DNA of 64,000 nt from positions 186,001-250,000 of the forward strand of contig JACFNC010000003.1 in NCBI GenBank assembly GCA_019455065.1, read 5' to 3'. Each line of letters opens with the position of its first letter. Position 1 is the stretch's first letter. The position numbers and the translations under genes are program-made. The notes beneath the pieces were generated by a model. The model made no database searches, was not told the origin of the DNA, and was given only the letters and a program-made list of their open reading frames with translations. This document shows, in pieces, positions 17,067-25,805 of this stretch. The stretch is from Rhodospirillales bacterium. GTDB taxonomy: Bacteria; Pseudomonadota; Alphaproteobacteria; Rhodospirillales; Magnetospirillaceae.

Positions 17067-17857
17067 TCCTCTCTCCCGTTCGTTCGATCGGCCGACGCCA
17101 AGCGGTCGGCGAGTGCGGCCAAGCGGGCGTCGAGGGTGTGGTCGCGGTCGATCGGGGTGATCGCGATGCGCCGTTTCCGAAGGGCCTCGGCGTCGCTTCC
17201 GGGCAGCCGGGTGCCCGAACCACGGTTCAGCGCCAGCCAGAAGTAGTCGCGGGCGCGGGCGTCGCGGCGCTTCTCGACGGCGACGTCGATGGTTGCGGCA
17301 CTCTGGCGCGCCGCCGCCATTCCCCGCACCTCGTGTGGCGCCACATCGGGAAAATTGACGCTATAGCATTCCGAAGCCGTCGGGCCGGCGGGAAACAACG
17401 CCCGGAGCACCGCCGGCGTCCAGGTCCTGGCCGTGTCCCATTGAATGGCGTCCGGCGCGCGATAGGTCTGGCTCAGCGCCACCGCCGGAATGCCGTGCAT
17501 GCTGCCCACCAGGGCCGCCCCAAGGGTTCCGGAAAAGATGACGTCGTCGCCCAGATTGCCGCCGCAGTTGATTCCAGACAGGACGAGGTCGGGCGGCTCC
17601 GGCATCAGGTGCCGGAGCGCGACCAGCACCGAGTCGGCGGGCGTGCCTCTGACTTCGTAGCGCGCCGGGCCGAGTTGGCGGATGCGGATCGGTTCGTGTA
17701 CGCTGACCGAGCAGGCGGCGCCGCTGCGATCGCAGTCCGGCGCCACGACCCAGACCTCGTCGGCGATCTCCGCCGCCACCGCTTCCAGGACGGCAAGGCC
17801 GAGGCCGTCGATCCCGTCGTCGTTGGAAAGCAGGACGCGGCGAAATCGCGGCGTCAT
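17063..17857 (-). CDS. surE: SurE-family 5'/3'-nucleotidase / acid phosphatase
   Basis: 264 residues from ATG 17857. The metal-binding start LLSNDDG (two Asp), PDCDRSGA, LVLSGINCGGNLGDDVIFSGTLGAA and the C-terminal ITPIDRDHT all match SurE. It is a metal-dependent phosphomonoesterase, normally active on nucleotides and other phosphoesters. SurE is usually beside pcm and nlpD; here it is 4 bp after an acyl-CoA dehydrogenase and overlaps an old yellow enzyme gene. In this place it could hydrolyse phosphorylated acyl intermediates or dead-end products of the upstream kinase. That is inference from position; the catalytic core itself looks normal. Confidence 0.92.
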   Translation of the reverse strand: MTPRFRRVLLSNDDGIDGLGLAVLEAVAAEIADEVWVVAPDCDRSGAACSVSVHEPIRIRQLGPARYEVRGTPADSVLVALRHLMPEPPDLVLSGINCGGNLGDDVIFSGTLGAALVGSMHGIPAVALSQTYRAPDAIQWDTARTWTPAVLRALFPAGPTASECYSVNFPDVAPHEVRGMAAARQSAATIDVAVEKRRDARARDYFWLALNRGSGTRLPGSDAEALRKRRIAITPIDRDHTLDARLAALADRLASADRTNGREE

Positions 17858-17861
17858 CGTT

Positions 17862-19112
17862 TTAGAGCCGGTCGGGTACGGTGAGATATCGCGCCGCATC
17901 GCCGAAGCGTTCGCGGCTCTTGCGGACCTCGGCGCGGGCGATGGCCCGCAGATGAACCTCGTCCGGGCCGTCGATGAAGCGCAAGGCGCGGCCCCAGGTC
18001 CACAGCGTCGCCAGCGGGGTGTCGGGCGACAGTCCCATGGCACCGAACACCTGGATGGCGCGGTCGAGCACTTGGTTCTGCAGCCGCGCCGCGACCACCT
18101 TGATCATCGAAATCTCGTTGCGCGCGGCCTTGGCGCCCTGGGTGTCGATCATCCATGCCGCCTTCAGCACCAGCAGGCGGGCCTGGTCGATCTCGAGGCG
18201 CGACAGGGCGATCCATTCGGCGACCGTGCCGTGCTCATGCAGGTGCTTGCCGAAGGCCCGGCGTTCCTGGGCGCGTTCGGTCATCAGTTCCAGCGCCAGC
18301 TCGCACTGGCCGATCGAGCGCATGCAGTGATGGATGCGCCCCGGACCTAGCCGCGCCTGCGCCAGGGCGAAACCGCTGCCCTCGGTGCCCAGCAGATTGG
18401 ACGCCGGGACCCGGACGTTGCGGAATACGATCTCGCAATGCCCCTCCGGCGAATGGTGGTTCATGATCGTCAGGTTCCGCACGATATCGACCCCAGGGGT
18501 GTCCATCGGCACCAGAATCATGCTTTGGCGCGCGTGCGGTTCGGCATCGGGGTTGGTAAGCCCCATGACGATGCCAATTCGGCAGCGCGGGTCGGCGGCG
18601 TTGGTGATGAACCATTTCCGGCCGTTGATGACGTAGTCGTCGCCGTCGCGGCGAATCATGGTCTGTATGTTGGTGGCGTCGGACGAGGCCACATCGGGCT
18701 CAGTCATGCAGAAGCAGGAGCGGATGTCGCCCTCGAGAAGCGGCCGCAGCCAGCGGTCATACTGCTCGGGGGTCGCGAACTTGTGCAAAAGTTCCATATT
18801 GCCGGTGTCGGGGGCGTTGCAGTTGAACACTTCCGACGCCCACATGACGCGGCCCATGATCTCGGCCAGCGGGGCGTATTCGAGATTGGTCAGCCGCGTG
18901 CCGGGCTCGTCGTCGCGGAGGCCGGGCAGGAACAAGTTCCACAGGCCCTCGGACTTGGCCAGTTCCTTGAGCTGTTCGACCACCGGCGGCGGATAGATGC
19001 CGGCCTCGACGTCGCGGACCCATTCCTTGTTGGCGGGGACCACGTAGCGATCCATGAAGTCGCGCACGCGCGACCGGAGTTCCTCGACTTTGGGCGTGTA
19101 GGCGAAATCCAT
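17862..19112 (-). CDS. Acyl-CoA dehydrogenase, ACAD10/11-LvaC type
   Basis: 416 residues. Normal FAD-binding blocks are present (CMTEPDVASSDATNIQ, INGRKWFITNA, QVFGAMGLSPDTP). The C-terminal catalytic loop reads RFIDGPDEVHLRAIA instead of the YEGT of medium-chain enzymes; DGPDEVH is characteristic of the ACAD10/11 group. In that group the dehydrogenase works with a 4-hydroxyacyl-CoA kinase to remove phosphate and isomerise the product (LvaA/LvaC in levulinate use, ACAD10/11 in animals). The matching kinase gene lies 15 bp upstream here. The SD AGAGGA precedes the ATG. Confidence 0.92.
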   Translation of the reverse strand: MDFAYTPKVEELRSRVRDFMDRYVVPANKEWVRDVEAGIYPPPVVEQLKELAKSEGLWNLFLPGLRDDEPGTRLTNLEYAPLAEIMGRVMWASEVFNCNAPDTGNMELLHKFATPEQYDRWLRPLLEGDIRSCFCMTEPDVASSDATNIQTMIRRDGDDYVINGRKWFITNAADPRCRIGIVMGLTNPDAEPHARQSMILVPMDTPGVDIVRNLTIMNHHSPEGHCEIVFRNVRVPASNLLGTEGSGFALAQARLGPGRIHHCMRSIGQCELALELMTERAQERRAFGKHLHEHGTVAEWIALSRLEIDQARLLVLKAAWMIDTQGAKAARNEISMIKVVAARLQNQVLDRAIQVFGAMGLSPDTPLATLWTWGRALRFIDGPDEVHLRAIARAEVRKSRERFGDAARYLTVPDRL

Positions 19113-19127
19113 GGCATCCTCTGCGTT

Positions 19128-20177
19128 TCAAATTCCGACGACGGAACAGCCGCGCGCGGCGTAGGCCACGCTCAGGCGGCCGACATCCTTGGCGTCGTCG
19201 GCGGCGGCGTTGCCCTGGGCGGCTCGTCCGGCGATCCCCTCCAGGATCACGGCGAAACGGAACAGGGCAAAGGCCAGATGGAATGGCTGCAGACCGTCGG
19301 GGCGACCCGTCCGGCGGCAGTAGGTGGCGGCATACTCCTCCATTTCGGGTATGCCGAGGGCAGACAGGTCGAGCCCGGCGATGCCCCCGAATTCCGACGG
19401 TGCGGCGTGCCAGATCATGCAGTTGTAGCCGAGATCGGCCAGCGGGTGCCCGAGGGTCGAGAGCTCCCAGTCGAGCACGGCGATGACGCGCGGTTCGGTC
19501 GGATGGAACATGAGGTTGCCGAGCCGGTAGTCGCCGTGCGCGATCGCGGTGTCGTCACCCGGCGGAATGTGGTCGGGCAGCCACGAGGCGAGGCGTTCGA
19601 TTTCGCCGATGTTCCGGGTCTTCGAAGCCTGATATTGGCGGCTCCAGCGCGCGACCTGGCGTGCGAAGTAGTTGCCGGGCTTGCCGTAATCGCCAAGCCC
19701 GACCGCCCGCCAGTCGACCAGATGCAGGCGGGCCAGTGTCTCGTTCATGGCGTCGTAGACCGCCCGCCGCTCGTCCGATGCGATTCCGGGAACCGCCGAG
19801 TCATGAAAGACCCGACCGTAGAGGCGCGCCATGACGTAGAAAGGGGTTCCGATAACCCCCTTGTCTTCGCAGAAGTGAAGCATCCGCGGGACGGGCACGT
19901 CGGTTTCGGCGAGTGCCGTCATCACCTTGTACTCGCGGTCGATGGCGTGCGCCGAGGGCAGAAGCGGCCCGGGCGGCTGTTTGCGCAGGACGAAATCGCC
20001 GCCGCCCGCGAACTTCACGAAGAATGTCGGGTTCGATTGCCCCCCCGAAATCCGCTCGAGGTGCATCTCGCCTGAAGTCTCGGGAAGAACGCGGGCGAGA
20101 TGATCGCGCAATGAGCGGGCGTCGAAGCCAAGAGGCGGCGAAACGTCGGGGGAGGGTAGGGATTGGCTTTGGCTCAT
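19128..20177 (-). CDS. APH-family acyl-CoA kinase (ACAD10/11-LvaA type)
   Basis: 349 residues with an aminoglycoside-phosphotransferase fold. The nucleotide loop (RISGGQSNPTFFV), catalytic Brenner motif (HGDYRLGNLMF) and metal-binding VLDWELSTLGHP are intact. This combination is typical of the kinase half of ACAD10/ACAD11 and of LvaA, which phosphorylate 4-hydroxyacyl-CoAs rather than antibiotics. The next gene is the matching dehydrogenase, so a split version of the animal fusion is encoded. The start ATG has a good SD (GAGG). It is the first gene of its operon; the LysR gene 75 bp upstream is on the same strand. Confidence 0.9.
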   Translation of the reverse strand: MSQSQSLPSPDVSPPLGFDARSLRDHLARVLPETSGEMHLERISGGQSNPTFFVKFAGGGDFVLRKQPPGPLLPSAHAIDREYKVMTALAETDVPVPRMLHFCEDKGVIGTPFYVMARLYGRVFHDSAVPGIASDERRAVYDAMNETLARLHLVDWRAVGLGDYGKPGNYFARQVARWSRQYQASKTRNIGEIERLASWLPDHIPPGDDTAIAHGDYRLGNLMFHPTEPRVIAVLDWELSTLGHPLADLGYNCMIWHAAPSEFGGIAGLDLSALGIPEMEEYAATYCRRTGRPDGLQPFHLAFALFRFAVILEGIAGRAAQGNAAADDAKDVGRLSVAYAARGCSVVGI

Positions 20178-20252
20178 TGCAAACCTCGTCGGCTGGCGCC
20201 GGCGGCCCGGTCATCCGCCGCCTGCGCGTTCTCCTGTCGCGTCATCAGGGCG

Positions 20253-21188
20253 TCATGCGGGATCGGAAACCGATTCCCAGAACGAGCGTGCCCGGTCGAC
20301 TTCGCGTTGCAGGGCGTCCACGAACAGGGTGGCCGACTGCCCGAGGGGAACCTTTTTCAGATGCACCAGATAGAGCTGGCCCTGAAGAGGCGGATCAACG
20401 ATCGGGTTGATGACCAGGTCGTCGCTGTCGATGTCGCAGATGATGGCGACTGTCGGCAGGATGGTGACCCAGTCCGATCGTTTCACGAACTCGATCATCC
20501 CGCAGACGGAATCCATCTGCATGCTGCGCGCGACTTTGATGTCCTTGGTCCAGATGCTGCGCTCGATGCTGGACCGCAGGCCATGGCGGGGCGTCGGCAG
20601 CACCAGCTTGAGCGGAGGAAGGTCTTGCAGGCGCACCGGGTGGCCGGACGGCACCGGGCCCTGGTTGCCCGCGATCATCACCGCCGGGCCACCACCGAGG
20701 CTGGTGATCTCCAGCGCCTCGTGCTGCGGAGGCTCGACCACCACGGCGAAGTCGATTTCCTGGGCGAGCAGCCAGTTCAAGAGCGTGCCGCTGAAGCCCT
20801 CCACTAGTTGAAGGTTGATATGCGGATAGGCCTGCACGAACGGCGGCAAGAAGGTCGGCAGCAGACCGCGGACGACCGAAGGAATCAGTCCCGCGCACAC
20901 GTCACCCGAGACATGGCCCGCGATGGCGGAAATGTCGCGTTCGGCCACGTACAGCGAACGCAGGATGGCGACGGCGTGCTGATAGAACTGGCGGCCGGCA
21001 AAGGTGGGCACGACGCCGCTCGCCGAGCGTTCGAACAACGTGGACGCAAGCACACCCTCGAGCAGACGCACCTGCGCGCTCAACGCAGGTTGCGAGCAAT
21101 TCTCGCGCTCGGCCGCGCGACTGAAACTGCCTTCTTCGTAGACCGCCGCGAAATACTGCAGCTGCCTGACGCTTATCTGAGGTATCAC
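20253..21188 (-). CDS. LysR-family transcriptional regulator
   Basis: About 311 residues from the GTG at 21188, which gives the usual LTTR length and puts the helix-turn-helix at the N-terminus (SVRQLQYFAAVYEEGSFSRAAERE...CSQPALSAQVRLLEG). An ATG at 21302 in the same frame would add 38 poorly conserved residues. The C-terminal half is the periplasmic-binding-like co-inducer domain. It is transcribed away from the M24-ligase-SDR-TRAP cluster across about 590 bp, the normal arrangement for an LTTR that controls its divergent neighbour, with the cluster substrate or a CoA derivative as the probable inducer. Confidence 0.9.
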   Translation of the reverse strand: MIPQISVRQLQYFAAVYEEGSFSRAAERENCSQPALSAQVRLLEGVLASTLFERSASGVVPTFAGRQFYQHAVAILRSLYVAERDISAIAGHVSGDVCAGLIPSVVRGLLPTFLPPFVQAYPHINLQLVEGFSGTLLNWLLAQEIDFAVVVEPPQHEALEITSLGGGPAVMIAGNQGPVPSGHPVRLQDLPPLKLVLPTPRHGLRSSIERSIWTKDIKVARSMQMDSVCGMIEFVKRSDWVTILPTVAIICDIDSDDLVINPIVDPPLQGQLYLVHLKKVPLGQSATLFVDALQREVDRARSFWESVSDPA

Positions 21189-21779
21189 GCGCTTCTGCCT
21201 TGCCTCGCCCCAAGGGAGCGAGGCCTCTGGGCCGAGCAGCGATTCTGCGGAGAAGGCGAGCGCGCCGTCAAGCTTTGCTCGCTTCGTGGGCTGCGATCTC
21301 ATGGCGACGAGGTGGGCAAGTTAGGGCCGCAGCCGGCGCCAGGATTGCTGATTCCAGATGGCATGAGGTCGGCAGGCACGAAGGTTCTCCCCGGTACCGG
21401 CCCTTGCGGGCGGGACAGCTAAGGTAGAACTCGTCAAAGCCTCCGCGCCAATAGTTGTTCATTATGGTCCCTATATCATTCTCGGATGGCCAAAGGAAAT
21501 AACTGTGGCCCCCATCGGGATTTCCGTTGAATTAGCAACAGCGTATTCAACCGGACGAAATATAAAATGGTTCTAAACATAATGACCGAAAGTAGTAGTC
21601 TCCGGTCCTGACGTTCTGACGGTCAAAACCCCTTTGCTGGAGCCGGCCGGCGATTATAGTATTTTTCGATAGGAAGAATAAGAACATCATATTTTTCATT
21701 CTGGCTGGGAGGGGATAGCGTCTCCCTCGCTATCACCAAGCCGGGGGAGGTCCCTTGGCTTTTCCAGGGGAGGAGTCCC
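21189..21779. promoter_or_regulatory. Divergent LysR / M24 cluster regulatory region
   Basis: This 591-bp gene-free stretch is clearly AT-richer than its surroundings between about 21450 and 21700. It must hold the promoters of both the regulator and the catabolic cluster. Near the M24 gene the leader can form a perfect 7-bp hairpin (GATAGCG at 21714-21720, CGCTATC at 21728-21734), followed by a second one using CCAAG/CTTGG. The M24 ATG has the SD AGGAG. I could not single out one LTTR T-N11-A site with confidence. Confidence 0.55.
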
Positions 21780-23057
21780 ATGACAGACGCATACGGTAAG
21801 TCCTTTCCGATCCATCAGGCGGATTGGATCGAGGGTGTTAACATGCACAAACTGCGCACCGGCCGCCGCGACCGTGCGCAGAAGGTGTTGTTCGAGAACC
21901 GCAATTTCGGCGCGCTCCTGTCGCTGAATGAGTGGAACACCCGTTACATCACCAGCACCTACACCCCGCAATGGACCACGCCGAGCTCGGGCCTGCGCTA
22001 CTCGCTGTGGTGCAAGGGCGACTCCTGGCCGGTCGTGTTCGAGCAAGGCGACATCGGCTACCACACCGAGCGCAGCTCGCCCTGGCTGCCGCAGGGGCAC
22101 GTCAAGTACGCCATCACCGGCATGGGCTGGATCGCCCGCTGCATGGGCGCCAGCGCTCATGAGGAGGCGGTGCGCAAGTTCGTCGACCAGATCATGGTCG
22201 AACTGAAGCGCGCCGGGGTGGAAAAGGAAGTGCTGGCGATGGACTTCTCGGATCCGATCATCACCGCCGCCTTCGAGGCGCGTGGCGTGAAGACCAGCTC
22301 CGACGGCTACATGGCGATGCTGGAAGCGCGCAAGAACAAGCTGCCGGAAGAGGTCGAGTGCCTGCGCAACACCTGCACCATCGGCGACACCATGTTCGCC
22401 GCGCTGACCCGTACCGCGCGCCCCGGCGTGTCCGAGTACGAGATTCTCGGCGAAGCCTTCAAGGCCTGCTACAGCAATGGCGGCGAAGTGCATTCGGGTG
22501 TGTTCTGCACCTCCGGCCCGTACTCCTGGCCGAACCTGCGCCACACCACCGGTCGGCGCATCTCCGCCGGCGACGTCGTGTACATGGACGTCTATAACAC
22601 CGCCTGGAACGGCTACAAGACTTGCTACTATCGCACTTTCAGCATCGGCGAGCCCTCCAAGGCCACCCGGGACGCCTACCAGCGTGCCTATGACTGGCTG
22701 TACGAGAGCATCAGCGTCATCAAGCCCGGCATCAGCACCAAGGACATCGCGGCGAAGTGGCCGGCGGGTCCCGACGTGTGGGGCGACATCGGCGTCACGA
22801 CCGAGGATCAGACCGCCGGCAACAACTGGGCGCATGGCATCGGCCTGACCCTCTACGAACCGCCGCTCGTCTGGCGTGGTTGCTCGATGGATCATCCGAT
22901 GGAGATCGAAGAGGGCATGACCTTCGCCATCGAGACCCAGGAAGGCGACGGCGAAGGCCAGGGCGTCCGCATCGAAGAGGTGATCCACGTCACCGCCACC
23001 GGTGTCGAGATCCTGTCGAAGTGGCCGGTCAAGGAAATCACCGTCATCGACATCTAA
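21780..23057 (+). CDS. M24-family (creatinase/Xaa-Pro peptidase-like) protein with altered metal site
   Basis: 425 residues: an N-terminal creatinase-like domain (about 1-185) and a pita-bread M24 domain. Most ligand positions are kept: D270 in VVYMDVYN, H352 in NWAHGIGL, a Glu in EEGMTFAIE and the last Glu in VRIEEV. The second Asp of the pair, expected about 11-12 residues after D270, is replaced: GYKTCYYRTF puts C282 there. A standard two-metal peptidase is therefore unlikely. Creatinase also lacks metal ligands and cleaves C-N bonds; other relatives are ectoine hydrolase and the DMSP lyase DddP (which keeps the Asp residues). It is the first gene of a LysR-controlled TRAP cluster, so it probably acts on the imported compound. 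Confidence 0.85.
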   Translation: MTDAYGKSFPIHQADWIEGVNMHKLRTGRRDRAQKVLFENRNFGALLSLNEWNTRYITSTYTPQWTTPSSGLRYSLWCKGDSWPVVFEQGDIGYHTERSSPWLPQGHVKYAITGMGWIARCMGASAHEEAVRKFVDQIMVELKRAGVEKEVLAMDFSDPIITAAFEARGVKTSSDGYMAMLEARKNKLPEEVECLRNTCTIGDTMFAALTRTARPGVSEYEILGEAFKACYSNGGEVHSGVFCTSGPYSWPNLRHTTGRRISAGDVVYMDVYNTAWNGYKTCYYRTFSIGEPSKATRDAYQRAYDWLYESISVIKPGISTKDIAAKWPAGPDVWGDIGVTTEDQTAGNNWAHGIGLTLYEPPLVWRGCSMDHPMEIEEGMTFAIETQEGDGEGQGVRIEEVIHVTATGVEILSKWPVKEITVIDI

Positions 23058-23066
23058 ACCCGGTTC

Positions 23067-23091
23067 GGCCCCCTTCCTCAGGAAGGGGGCC
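23067..23091 (+). other. Strong intercistronic hairpin after the M24 gene
   Basis: A perfect inverted repeat (arm GGCCCCCTTCCT at 23067-23078, complement at 23080-23091) gives an 11-bp stem with a 3-nt loop, 9 bp after the M24 stop. No T-run follows, and the next gene begins 30 bp later. It looks like an mRNA 3'-end stabiliser or partial terminator that would favour M24 over the downstream genes. Confidence 0.6.
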
Positions 23092-23121
23092 GTCACCATT
23101 CCATTCAGGAAGGGTTGGGAC

Positions 23122-23358
23122 ATGCCTGTTTTTTCCTATAGCTGCGGCTCCTGTCGCCACCAGTACGAAGTTTTCAGCCTCGGCGGCAGCGATGGCGAGA
23201 TCCGGTGCCCGATGTGCGGTTCGACCGAAGCGCGCCGGGAGATCTCGATGGTCAGCATCCGGCCCTCCAATCGCAAACGCGGGGGACTGCTCGACCTAAG
23301 TTCGAACAAGTGTCCGTGCGGCTGCAGCAGCGGCAAGAAGAAGCAGGCCAGCGCCTGA
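23122..23358 (+). CDS. FmdB-like small zinc-ribbon protein
   Basis: 78 residues from ATG 23122, preceded by the SD AGGAAGGG. The N-terminus has the FmdB form: a short strand (PVFSYSC), CxxC (SCGSC), then CPMC about 28 residues later, making one four-Cys zinc ribbon. The tail adds a second Cys group (CPCGCSSGKKK) that is not part of the standard motif. FmdB was named as a putative regulator of formamidase genes in Methylophilus, but most homologues have no assigned role. It sits between the M24 gene and the acyl-CoA ligase (7 bp), so it belongs to the operon. Confidence 0.8.
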   Translation: MPVFSYSCGSCRHQYEVFSLGGSDGEIRCPMCGSTEARREISMVSIRPSNRKRGGLLDLSSNKCPCGCSSGKKKQASA

Positions 23359-23365
23359 CACGACG

Positions 23366-24973
23366 ATGAGCGAGCTCGCCAAGAACGCGGCCAATTATCG
23401 GGCTCTGACTCCGCTGGATTTCCTGGTGTGGGCGTCCCGCGCCTATCCCCGGAAAACGGCGGTGATCGACGGCGAGCGCAGGTTTACCTATTCCGAATTC
23501 GCGGCGCGCTGTCGGCGGCTCGCCAGCGCGCTAGCCGGTCAAGGCATCGTCCGCGGCGACACCGTGGCCGTGCTGGCGCCCAACATCCCGGCGACGCTCG
23601 AGGCGCACTACGGCGTGCCGATGCTCGGCGCCGTGCTCAACGCCCTCAACATCCGTCTCGATGCGGCTTCCATCGCCTTCATCCTGGGGCATGGCGGCGC
23701 CAAGATCCTCATTGTGGACGCCGAATTCGCCTCGGTCGCGCGGGCGGCGCTGGAAGCCATGACGGGGCCGCGCCCCATGGTCGTCGAGGTGACCGAGCCC
23801 GGGACGGGGCTCGCGGTCGGCGAAATGGACTACGAGGAACTCCTCGGCGCAGGCGATCCTGCCTTCGTGTGGACCCCGCCGTCCGACGAATGGCAGTCGC
23901 TGGCCCTCAACTACACATCGGGCACAACCGGCGACCCCAAGGGCGTCGTGTATCATCATCGCGGCGCCTTCCTCAACGCGCTGGCCAACGCCATGACGTT
24001 CGGGCTGACGGCGCGGAGCGTCTATCTGTGGACGCTGCCGATGTTCCATTGCAACGGCTGGAGCTACCCTTGGGCGGTGACCGCGGTCGGCGGCACCCAT
24101 GTCTGCCTGCGCAGAATAGACCCGGTCGCCGTCCTCGACCTCATCGAGCGCCATTCGGTCACGCATTTCTGCGCCGCGCCAATCATCCTCAACATGCTGA
24201 TGCACGCCGAGGGGGCCAGGGACAAGCGCTTCTCGCACCGCGTCCAGGTGGCGACCGGTGGGGCCGCGCCGCCCTCGACCGTAATCGCGGCGATGGAGGG
24301 AATGGGCATCGAGGTCACGCATCTCTACGGCCTGACCGAGAGCTACGGTCCCGCCACCGTCTGCCTGCCCCAAGAGGACTGGCAGGACAAGCCGCTTGCC
24401 GAGCGCGCTGGCCTGATGGCGCGCCAGGGGCTTCCCCATTTCGCCGTGCCCGAGATGATGGTGGCCGACTCCGAGACGCTGGCGCCGGTGCCGGCGGACG
24501 GGGCGACCATCGGCGAACTGGTGTTCCGCGGGCATACCCTCATGAAGGGTTATCTCGCCAACCCCAAGGCGACCGACGCGGCCTTTGCGGGGGGGTGGTT
24601 CCACAGCGGCGACTTGGCGGTGCAGCACCCGGACGGCTATGTGGAGATCAAGGACCGCGCCAAGGACATCATCATTTCCGGCGGCGAGAACATTTCCAGC
24701 CTCGAGGTCGAAGAGGTTCTCTATCGCCACCCGTCCGTGCTCGAGGCGGCGGTCGTGGCGCGGCCGGACGCCACCTGGGGTGAGACGCCGTGCGCGTTCA
24801 TCGCCCTCAAGCCCGGGATCCCGATCCCCGACGCGAACGAGATCATCGGGTTCTGCCGGCAGAATCTGGCCCATTTCAAATGTCCCCGGACCGTGGTCTT
24901 CGGAGAACTTCCAAAGACTGCGACCGGCAAAATCCAGAAATTCACGCTGCGCCAGCAGGCGGGTGAGCTATGA
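23366..24973 (+). CDS. AMP-forming acyl-CoA ligase (DmdB/medium-chain type)
   Basis: 535 residues of the ANL superfamily with all core motifs: NYTSGTTGDPKGVVYHH, YGLTESYGP, WFHSGDLAVQHPDGY, ISGGENISS and the C-terminal catalytic Lys in TATGKIQKF. Overall form (N-terminal LTPLDFLVWASRAYP, length near 540) resembles the family that includes 3-methylmercaptopropionate-CoA ligase DmdB as well as many fatty-acid ligases, so the substrate is open. It probably activates the acid released from the imported substrate. Its stop overlaps the SDR start (ATGA). Confidence 0.92.
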   Translation: MSELAKNAANYRALTPLDFLVWASRAYPRKTAVIDGERRFTYSEFAARCRRLASALAGQGIVRGDTVAVLAPNIPATLEAHYGVPMLGAVLNALNIRLDAASIAFILGHGGAKILIVDAEFASVARAALEAMTGPRPMVVEVTEPGTGLAVGEMDYEELLGAGDPAFVWTPPSDEWQSLALNYTSGTTGDPKGVVYHHRGAFLNALANAMTFGLTARSVYLWTLPMFHCNGWSYPWAVTAVGGTHVCLRRIDPVAVLDLIERHSVTHFCAAPIILNMLMHAEGARDKRFSHRVQVATGGAAPPSTVIAAMEGMGIEVTHLYGLTESYGPATVCLPQEDWQDKPLAERAGLMARQGLPHFAVPEMMVADSETLAPVPADGATIGELVFRGHTLMKGYLANPKATDAAFAGGWFHSGDLAVQHPDGYVEIKDRAKDIIISGGENISSLEVEEVLYRHPSVLEAAVVARPDATWGETPCAFIALKPGIPIPDANEIIGFCRQNLAHFKCPRTVVFGELPKTATGKIQKFTLRQQAGEL

Positions 24974-25737
24974 GCGCGGCGTTCCGCATCGATGGGCGGT
25001 GTGCGCTGGTGACGGGGGCGTCCAGCGGCCTCGGCTGGCATTTCGCCAAGGTGCTCTCGGAGGCGGGGGCCGCGGTCGCGCTGCTGGCACGCCGTCGCGA
25101 CCGGCTCGACGAACTGGCGGGGCAAATTCGCGCCGAAGGGGGAGAGGCGTTCGTGGTCACCGCCGACGTGCGCGAGCGCGCCGAGGTCGAGGCGGCGCTT
25201 GACGAGGTGTGGCGTGACTTCCGGCCAGTCGATGTGCTGATCAACAACTCCGGCATCGCGCGCAGCCGGGCATTGCTGGAGCAGACGCAGGAGGACTGGG
25301 AGACGGTCATCGACACGAACCTGAACGGTTTGTGGTGGGTTGGCCAGGGCGTGGCGCGACGCATGGCGGCCCGAGGGGCCGGCGGCGCGATCGTCAATGT
25401 GGCGTCAACCCTGGGCATCCGCATTGCCACCTCCATACCCGCCTATGTGGCCTCCAAGGCGGCGGTCATTCATCTGACAAAGGCGATGGCCGTCGAGCTG
25501 GCCCCGCACCGTATCCGGGTGAATGCGCTGGCGCCCGGTTATCTGGCCACGGAGCTCAACAGCGATTTTTTCGAGAGCGATGCGGGCAAGGCCCTCCTGA
25601 AGCGGATACCGGCGCGTCGCCTGGCCGATCCGGCGGAACTCGATGGCCCGTTGCTGCTCCTGGCGTCCGACGCATCATCCTTCATGACGGGCAGCACGCT
25701 CGTAGTTGACGGAGGCTATGCCGCTTCCGGACCGTAG
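24970..25737 (+). CDS. Short-chain dehydrogenase/reductase
   Basis: 255 residues. Classical SDR features: the cofactor loop TGASSGLG, the NNSG stretch (NNAG in most members), catalytic Ser in VASTLG and the YxxxK in AYVASK, and a C-terminal LVVDGGYAASGP ending. Basic residues after the second strand (ARRRDR) hint at NADP(H). It would oxidise or reduce a hydroxyl/keto group, perhaps at the CoA-ester level because its start overlaps the stop of the acyl-CoA ligase. The TRAP transporter follows after 68 bp, with the SD GGGAGAGG. Confidence 0.93.
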   Translation: MSAAFRIDGRCALVTGASSGLGWHFAKVLSEAGAAVALLARRRDRLDELAGQIRAEGGEAFVVTADVRERAEVEAALDEVWRDFRPVDVLINNSGIARSRALLEQTQEDWETVIDTNLNGLWWVGQGVARRMAARGAGGAIVNVASTLGIRIATSIPAYVASKAAVIHLTKAMAVELAPHRIRVNALAPGYLATELNSDFFESDAGKALLKRIPARRLADPAELDGPLLLLASDASSFMTGSTLVVDGGYAASGP

Positions 25738-25805
25738 GTGGGTTGTTCGTAACCGCGAATCTCCGCGCAATAAAAGAAGAACGGTTGCACAGAGGGAGAG
25801 GATAA

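Noticed and set aside
19128-20177. Aminoglycoside resistance kinase
   Set aside because: The fold is shared, but the DWELSTLGHP form and the adjacent dehydrogenase place it with ACAD10/11-LvaA kinases.
21780-24973. DMSP breakdown (DddP-like M24 plus DmdB-like ligase)
   Set aside because: The metal-ligand Asp kept in DddP is Cys here, and no dmdA, dmdC, dmdD or acuI-like set accompanies the ligase in this cluster. Kept only as a family comparison.
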